Part shown: piece by piece, positions 14,721 through 18,871 of the stretch
Layout of the letters: the number at the start of each line of letters is the position of its first letter
Numbering within the stretch: the first letter of the stretch is position 1
Origin: CAZJLP01 sp964546955
GTDB lineage: Bacteria; Verrucomicrobiota; Verrucomicrobiia; Opitutales; Opitutaceae
Length of the DNA: 18,871 nt
Direction: 5' to 3'
Assembly (NCBI GenBank): GCA_964546955.1
Contig: CAZJLP010000078.1
Location: 1 to 18,871, forward strand
Notes under the pieces: generated by a model
What the model was told of the DNA's origin: nothing
Seen by the model: the letters and a program-made list of their open reading frames with translations, nothing else
Database searches by the model: none
Made by a program: the position numbers and the translations under genes

Positions 14721-15380
14721 TCAGGTCCAGTATCGTTTCCTTGCTTTCACCTGCACAAAGCGTTTTTCCGGCAGAATGTACGCGGTAAGATGGCCTCCCA
14801 TGACACAGGCGGTGTCGATGCCGACCGACCACTTTAGTTTATACACCTCCGGGCGCGGAGTGTGCCCGTAGACGACGAAGGGCGGGCCGTTCCAGAGATC
14901 GGCCCAGGCCGGACAGTCCTCGCAGTCAGCCCGCTTTCGCGGTTTGCCGTCCTTGTCGATGACCTGGATTCGGGTGACGACGTCCACCGGTTGCTTCTGC
15001 CAGGGTTCGTTGGGGAGAAAGCCGCCGTGCACGAAAACCGTGTTCAACTCCTCCACGTGGTGCGTGACCAGCATGCCTTCCAAGTAGGTCCAGTCTTCCG
15101 GCCGCAGCATGTGCAGGGTCTCGTCGTCGCCGCTCCGCAGCAGCTGGGTGTCTTTGTTCTTGCGATAGTTGAGCAGGCGCAACTCGTGGTTGCCGATCAG
15201 CGAGATTGCGCGATGTGCTTTCGCGAGGTCGATCACCTTGGTGCTGTCGGGGCCGCGATTGACGAGGTCGCCGACGAGAATGAGCTGGTCCTCCTCGGTC
15301 AGTGCGAGGCGGTCGAGGAGTTCGGCGAATTCGTGGTGGCAGCCGTGAATGTCGCCGATGGCAATGAGTCGTCCCTTCAT
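14721..15380 (-). CDS. PPP-family metallophosphatase (Ser/Thr phosphatase or diadenosine tetraphosphatase-like)
   Basis: The 219-aa protein has all PPP metal-site motifs in order: GDIHG (D10, H12), 'VGDLVNRGPDS' (D38, R42), 'IGNHELRLL' (N64-H65-E66), 'VFVHGGFLP' and 'VVYGHTPRPEV', then 'GIDTACVMGGHLTAYIL', which is typical of short bacterial PPP enzymes such as PrpA/PrpB and ApaH relatives. It binds two metal ions and hydrolyses phosphoesters in the cytoplasm. From motifs alone I cannot choose between protein phosphatase and Ap4A hydrolase activity. The start at 15380 is the family-typical N-terminus. It is divergent from the hypothetical gene at 15435 and is first in a three-gene run with the isochorismatase-like gene and yhaM. 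Confidence 0.88.
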   Translation of the reverse strand: MKGRLIAIGDIHGCHHEFAELLDRLALTEEDQLILVGDLVNRGPDSTKVIDLAKAHRAISLIGNHELRLLNYRKNKDTQLLRSGDDETLHMLRPEDWTYLEGMLVTHHVEELNTVFVHGGFLPNEPWQKQPVDVVTRIQVIDKDGKPRKRADCEDCPAWADLWNGPPFVVYGHTPRPEVYKLKWSVGIDTACVMGGHLTAYILPEKRFVQVKARKRYWT

Positions 15381-15434
15381 TCGGCTGCCGGAAATTGGCT
15401 AGCGTCGGCGGCGACGACAAGTAAACAAGTGAGG
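15381..15434. promoter_or_regulatory. Short divergent promoter gap
   Basis: Only 54 bp separate the start codons of the PPP phosphatase gene (-) and the conserved hypothetical gene (+). Two promoters must overlap here or lie inside the opposing genes. I see no convincing promoter boxes and no repeat stem-loop. Confidence 0.35.
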
Positions 15435-15968
15435 ATGGAACTGCAGTTACAACCATTGGCGCCCGTTTGTTTTGTCTCCGGCCAACCCTTCGTCGAGGGG
15501 CAGCGAGTCGCCAGCTTTCTCATTCGCGGCAAAACGGGGGATGTCAGCCGTTACGATGTCCTGGCCGCCGAGGAGGCGAAATTTGCGCCGGAGGGGCTGG
15601 TCGCGTGTCGCTGGGCGCAGGTCTTCAAGCCGCGAAAAGCGAATGAAAATCCCGAACGCGACATGAAGCTCACGGCCGACTCCCTTTTTCTCACGCTCGC
15701 GGACCCCGCTACGGAGCTGACGATCGATTCGGTCCGATTGCTGCAGTTCCTTGCGCTCATGCTGGAACGAAAGCGTGTGCTGCGGCCCAAAGGCATGAAT
15801 TCCGATCGCAGCAAGAACGTGTATGAGCACGTCAAAACGAAGCAGATCTACGAGGTTCCCGCCGGTGAACTCACCCCCGAATTTTTCATCCAGGTGCAGG
15901 AACAGCTGAGTGTGCTGGTGGGGGGCGGCGCGGGGGGGGCGCCGGCGGGTGGTCCGAAGGCCTCGTAG
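15435..15968 (+). CDS. Conserved hypothetical protein (Verrucomicrobia/Planctomycetes-type)
   Basis: The 177-aa product begins with 'APVCFVSGQPFVEGQRVAS' (C12) and has a second Cys in 'LVACRW' (about residue 57). The second half contains 'LLQFLALMLERKRVLRPKG' and then 'YEHVKTKQIYEVPAGELTPE', followed by a Gly/Ala-rich tail. From memory this pattern (a C-x2-S-G-x-P-F start, then 'FLALMLERKRVL' and a 'EVPxPELxPE' end) recurs in proteins annotated as hypothetical in Verrucomicrobia and Planctomycetes; I cannot verify this here. No catalytic motif, signal peptide or membrane segment is visible. The ATG at 15435 follows a GAGG that is too close to be a normal ribosome-binding site. A longer open frame upstream to 14862 is only antisense to the phosphatase gene. 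Confidence 0.82.
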   Translation: MELQLQPLAPVCFVSGQPFVEGQRVASFLIRGKTGDVSRYDVLAAEEAKFAPEGLVACRWAQVFKPRKANENPERDMKLTADSLFLTLADPATELTIDSVRLLQFLALMLERKRVLRPKGMNSDRSKNVYEHVKTKQIYEVPAGELTPEFFIQVQEQLSVLVGGGAGGAPAGGPKAS

Positions 15969-16007
15969 CCCGAACTCGGAGAGTTTGGCCAAAATCTTAC
16001 GATTCGG

Positions 16008-16769
16008 CTACGACCGCACGGGGAGATTCTTCTCGCGGAGAAAGCTCTTCACCTGGGGCACGGTGAAGGTGCCGAAGTGGAAGAGGCTGGCCGCGAGGAC
16101 GGCGCTGGCGCGGCCCTGATCCAGCACCTCGGAGAAATGCTCCATTTTGCCGGCGCCGCCGCTGGCGATGACAGGGACCTCGACGGCGTCGCTGATCGCG
16201 CGGGTCAGTTCGAGGTCGTAACCGATGCCGGTGCCGTCGCGATCCATGCTCGTGAGAAGGATTTCTCCCGCGCCGAGTGAGACCGCTTGTTCCGCCCATT
16301 TGACCGCGTCGAGTTCCGTCGGATTGCGGCCGCCGTGAGTGTAGACCCGCCAGGAGTTGCCGTCAGGCTCGCGTTTTGCGTCGATCGCCAGCACGATGCA
16401 TTGATTGCCGAAGCGGCGCGATGCGTCGGCGATCAACTGAGGTTGCTTGATCGCCGCCGTATTGAGAGAAACCTTGTCGGCGCCCGCTTTGAGCATGCGC
16501 TCGATATCGTCGACGGAGCGAAGTCCGCCTCCGACGGTTAGAGGCATGAAGCACTGCTCCGCGGTCGCCGCGACGACGTCGTGCATGATCTTCCGCTCGT
16601 CGGACGAAGCCGTGATGTCGAGGAAAACCAATTCGTCCGCCCCCTGAGCGTCGTAAGCCTTGGCGCACGCCACCGGATCTCCGGCGTCGCGAAGCTGCTG
16701 AAACTTTACGCCCTTCACCACGCGCCCGCCGGTGACGTCGAGGCAGGGGATAATGCGCTTAGCGAGCAT
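16008..16769 (-). CDS. hisF: Imidazole glycerol phosphate synthase subunit HisF
   Basis: HisF is the cyclase half of imidazole glycerol phosphate synthase. With ammonia from HisH it converts PRFAR to imidazole glycerol phosphate and AICAR, linking histidine and purine synthesis. The 253-aa (beta/alpha)8 barrel has the catalytic D11 ('RIIPCLDVTGGRVVKG') and D130 ('VLAIDAK'), the phosphate-binding 'PLTVGGGLRS' and 'PVIASGGAGKMEHF', and 'LLTSMDRDGTGIGYDLEL'. Length and residue numbers match the family exactly. No other his gene is adjacent. Upstream, the leader is formed by repeat element E7, whose arm ends within 3 nt of the start codon, so no separate ribosome-binding site is visible. It converges on the hypothetical gene across 39 bp with no evident terminator. 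Confidence 0.98.
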   Translation of the reverse strand: MLAKRIIPCLDVTGGRVVKGVKFQQLRDAGDPVACAKAYDAQGADELVFLDITASSDERKIMHDVVAATAEQCFMPLTVGGGLRSVDDIERMLKAGADKVSLNTAAIKQPQLIADASRRFGNQCIVLAIDAKREPDGNSWRVYTHGGRNPTELDAVKWAEQAVSLGAGEILLTSMDRDGTGIGYDLELTRAISDAVEVPVIASGGAGKMEHFSEVLDQGRASAVLAASLFHFGTFTVPQVKSFLREKNLPVRS

Positions 16770-16771
16770 CC

Positions 16772-16838
16772 TAGTAGCGGGTAGTGAGTAGCGAGTAGAC
16801 GATCGTTCGGGTGGCTGGAACTACCCGCTACTCACTAC
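16772..16838. repeat. Paired inverted heptad element E7 (GTAGCGA family)
   Basis: Left arm 16772-16798 and right arm 16821-16838 are built from GTAGCGG/GTAGTGA/GTAGCGA units. The inner 18 positions (16781-16798 with 16821-16838) pair at 17 of 18 around a 22-nt loop. On the minus strand the first arm begins 7 nt after the stop of the 586-aa protein gene, and the last unit reaches to 3 nt before the hisF start. It is the same sequence family as E3, about 9 kb away. Confidence 0.85.
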
Positions 16839-16845
16839 GGGTTCG

Positions 16846-18606
16846 TCATCCGTCGACTTGGACTACTTCAGGTTCAAAATTCACTGCCAGCCGGTAAACC
16901 TGACCCGGGCGCATGATCAGCGGGTGATCCCGGACCAGGTGCTGGAGATAATGGATCTTTCCGTAATTGGTGCGGTAGGTCGGGTCGTGACTGACCACTT
17001 CCGTTTCCTGCCAAACTGCCTGGAAATCGTCTTTCTGCACGGTGCAGCGATGGCCCTGCGGACCGAGTGCGAGCGCGCCGGCCACGTGGTATTTGGAGTG
17101 CGGTGCGGCGATCGCCAGGACGTAGCGGAACTTGTCGAGCGTCACCTGCTGTTTGACCGTATAGGCGAACTCGCAGCTGATCTTCGGGCCGGCGAAGTTC
17201 CATTGAACCTTCACGCTGCCGAGATTCTTCACGATCTCTTCCTTCGTGTTCATCAGCTCCGGTTGTTCGTACCGGAAGTAGAAGCTGTTGCGCAGCCCCA
17301 GGCCCGTGACGCAGTTCTTTCCGTAAAAAGCGGGAATGGTCACTTGGTCGCCAAAGGTGAGTTCCGGCAGCATGACCGGCACATAGACATTGTTCGGCCA
17401 GTCGAACACGCCCGGACAGTGCGGAAAAGGCAGCGAGTCCGCCACGAGGGTCGAACCGGAGCTGATTAGGGGAATTTGCGCGTGGAGTCCGCTCTCGCCG
17501 TCGCGATAGAGGAAAAGTCCCTGTTCCTTGCGGTTGCTCTTGTCGAAAATGACGAAACGGCCGGAAGTCCGCGTGGGCTCCGGCTTGGGCGTGCCCGAGG
17601 GCATTTGCACCGTCTTGGCCAGACGCGACCATTGGCAAAGGTACCGCGCCGCGTCGAAGTTCGCCATCCGCGTCGTGTGATGGGCGTAGGCGGTGCGTTC
17701 TTCGTCCCGGAGATCGAGAAAACCGTGCTCCTGGTCGAGGTACGTCTGATAGAAGAACACGAACAAACGACGGAGAATATCGTAGTATTTCGGCTTCTGA
17801 TCGTCGGCGATCCATCCGTCGCGCAGGCCTTGTAGAATCAGGCTGATGCAGTGCATCTGACCATAGGCGCCCGCGGCGCGGCCGAACGCCCAGCCCAGCC
17901 CGTCCGCGCGGACGAGATCGGGCATCATCTTGATGTATTTCTCCGCGTAGGTGCGCAGGGTGGGCAGCTTGCGGTCTCGTACCCCGCTGTTGGCGTGGAG
18001 CTGCAAGGCGGAGCGGATGAACACAAACGTCATCACCCCGTACAGATTGAAGTTGCCGCCGAAACCGGAGGTCGAGTCGTCAAAAAAACCGCTCGAACTC
18101 GTCTGATTTATGCGATCCACCATGCGCTCGATCAGGCGGGAGGTTTCGTCTTTTTTGGACAATCCGAAGCTAAAACGGGCCACGGCCTTGGCGACGTTGA
18201 AGGCCTGCCAGTGATTGTCGTAGTCGCTGCGGTGAAGCAACTGCTTGTCGATGCGCTGCCGGGTTTCTTCCACCAGCCGCTCCCAAACGGGATTGCGCTC
18301 TTTGGAAGGACCAAAACAGAGGAGCCCGAGCGAGGCGTAAGCCAGGCCATTTTCCGCTGCGGGTTCAGTAAAGACCTGCGCGGTGATGCACCGTGCGGCC
18401 AAGTCGATCAGATCGTAGTTTTTGAGCGTGGCCTCACCGGTTGCGCGATAGTATTCGCCAAGCGCGTACGCAACGTGTCCGGGTTCGTCAGGGCGGGGCT
18501 GTTCGCCAGGAGCAGGGAGGATGGTGCCGTCGGGCTGGATCGAGTCGAGGTTGTGACCCAACATCGAGCGGGCCATGTCGAGACATTGCTCGGAAAAACT
18601 ATGCAT
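16846..18606 (-). CDS. Large protein of unknown function, possible alpha/alpha-barrel plus beta-domain
   Basis: I do not recognise this 586-aa protein with confidence. The first 340 or so residues are helix-rich, with repeated aromatic and glycine patterns ('DEPGHVAYALGEYYRATGE', 'GFGGNFNLYGVMTFVFIRS', 'DGLGWAFGRAAGAYGQMHC', 'EHGFLDLRDEERTAYAHHT'), as in alpha/alpha-toroid carbohydrate-active proteins. The C-terminal half ('LFLYRDGESGLHAQIPLI' onward) looks beta-rich, as in heparinase II/III-like or DUF2264-like proteins. That resemblance is only by pattern. There is no signal peptide or membrane segment, so a cytoplasmic location is expected. The frame is open throughout and codon use is like the neighbours, so it is a real gene. 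The start at 18606 lacks a Shine-Dalgarno sequence; the ATG codon for M12 (18573) is an alternative. Confidence 0.88.
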   Translation of the reverse strand: MHSFSEQCLDMARSMLGHNLDSIQPDGTILPAPGEQPRPDEPGHVAYALGEYYRATGEATLKNYDLIDLAARCITAQVFTEPAAENGLAYASLGLLCFGPSKERNPVWERLVEETRQRIDKQLLHRSDYDNHWQAFNVAKAVARFSFGLSKKDETSRLIERMVDRINQTSSSGFFDDSTSGFGGNFNLYGVMTFVFIRSALQLHANSGVRDRKLPTLRTYAEKYIKMMPDLVRADGLGWAFGRAAGAYGQMHCISLILQGLRDGWIADDQKPKYYDILRRLFVFFYQTYLDQEHGFLDLRDEERTAYAHHTTRMANFDAARYLCQWSRLAKTVQMPSGTPKPEPTRTSGRFVIFDKSNRKEQGLFLYRDGESGLHAQIPLISSGSTLVADSLPFPHCPGVFDWPNNVYVPVMLPELTFGDQVTIPAFYGKNCVTGLGLRNSFYFRYEQPELMNTKEEIVKNLGSVKVQWNFAGPKISCEFAYTVKQQVTLDKFRYVLAIAAPHSKYHVAGALALGPQGHRCTVQKDDFQAVWQETEVVSHDPTYRTNYGKIHYLQHLVRDHPLIMRPGQVYRLAVNFEPEVVQVDG

Positions 18607-18745
18607 GAAGGTTGTTTACAGATGCGGTCTCACGCCGGGCGCACCGCGCGCGCGACGGAAGGGACACTTTTTCAAGGTTTTGGCGGGGGGAGCAAGAGGG
18701 AAGTTCGCTCATTTTACGAGAGGGGAACCGCTACCCCCTCCGTAT
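18607..18745. other. Upstream region of the 586-aa protein gene
   Basis: This 139-bp stretch should hold the promoter of the minus-strand gene. I see no gene, no repeat stem-loop and no promoter boxes I would defend. It contains a CGCGCGCG run near 18646-18653 and a G-rich patch near 18683-18690. Confidence 0.3.
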
Positions 18746-18871
18746 CGTTCTCGTTCTCTTACTCCTACTCATTCTCGATCCCACAGGCCCGGGCCGAGAC
18801 TCGGCGTCGTTTTTTCCAGCAAATGCCGACCGTCGGGGCGAGAATAAGTAGGAATAGGAGAACGAAGAATG
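18746..18871. repeat. Paired inverted short-repeat element E8 (GAGTAAGA family), reaching the window edge
   Basis: The arms 18751-18777 and 18839-18865 are complementary at 24 of 27 positions. They are built from AGAATGAG/AGTAGGAG/TAAGAG/AACGAG units. The loop contains a GCCGAG-A-CTCGGC hairpin (18793-18805) followed by a T6 run (18810-18815), a possible plus-strand terminator. Unlike E1-E3 and E5-E7, the 5' arm here is pyrimidine-rich and the 3' arm purine-rich. The right arm runs to the end of the window, so the neighbouring gene is unknown. The final ATG (18869-18871) may be a start codon or part of the repeat. Confidence 0.7.

Noticed and set aside
14862..15434. Upstream extension of the conserved hypothetical gene
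   Set aside because: It runs antisense through the PPP phosphatase gene; family-like sequence starts only at 15435.

Overview
The window looks like a chromosomal, mostly housekeeping stretch of a GC-rich, Gram-negative bacterium. Heptose (LPS) synthesis, a type IV pilus retraction ATPase and signal-peptide proteins point to an outer-membrane organism. A conserved hypothetical protein (15435-15968) of a type I associate with Verrucomicrobia and Planctomycetes, a flavodoxin-less CysJ-like reductase, a YhaM-type exonuclease and the scarcity of Shine-Dalgarno leaders suggest Verrucomicrobiota (Opitutae/Spartobacteria-like). That placement is inference. I see no tRNA, rRNA, CRISPR array, transposase or prophage.

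Layout. The 3' end of a glycosyltransferase gene (+, to 236) converges on a minus-strand block from 6135 to 397: rluB-like, SH3-domain secreted protein, folD, REC-histidine kinase, proC and hldD. From the divergent gap at 6136-6239 a plus-strand block runs to 12880: cysJ-like reductase, fabG, acpP, fabF, a small histidine kinase, a response regulator and pilT. It converges on a minus-strand block: PPP-family phosphatase, isochorismatase-like hydrolase and yhaM (15380 to 13059). A 54-bp divergent gap separates that block from a small conserved hypothetical gene (+). This gene converges on hisF, whose upstream neighbour is a 586-aa protein of unknown function (both -).

The genes serve cell-envelope synthesis (glycosyltransferase, hldD), fatty-acid elongation (fabG-acpP-fabF), amino-acid and one-carbon metabolism (proC, folD, hisF, cysJ-like), RNA modification and turnover (rluB-like, yhaM) and signalling (two histidine kinases, one response regulator).

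The most unusual signal lies between the genes. Many gaps that follow a stop codon are filled by paired, inverted arms built from short degenerate tandem units of about 7 nt. The unit differs between sites (AGAGCTG-type, GTAGCGA-type, GGCTGAA-type, GATAGAAG-type, GAGTAAGA-type), but the architecture is the same: a long imperfect stem whose arm begins at, or within about 15 nt of, a stop codon. In several places the repeat supplies the stop codon or the last codons, and it often ends just upstream of the next start codon. Divergent promoter gaps and gene overlaps lack these elements. I interpret them as a family of transcript-punctuating stem-loops, or as mobile repeats that settle at gene ends. 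Which of these is right cannot be settled from this window.
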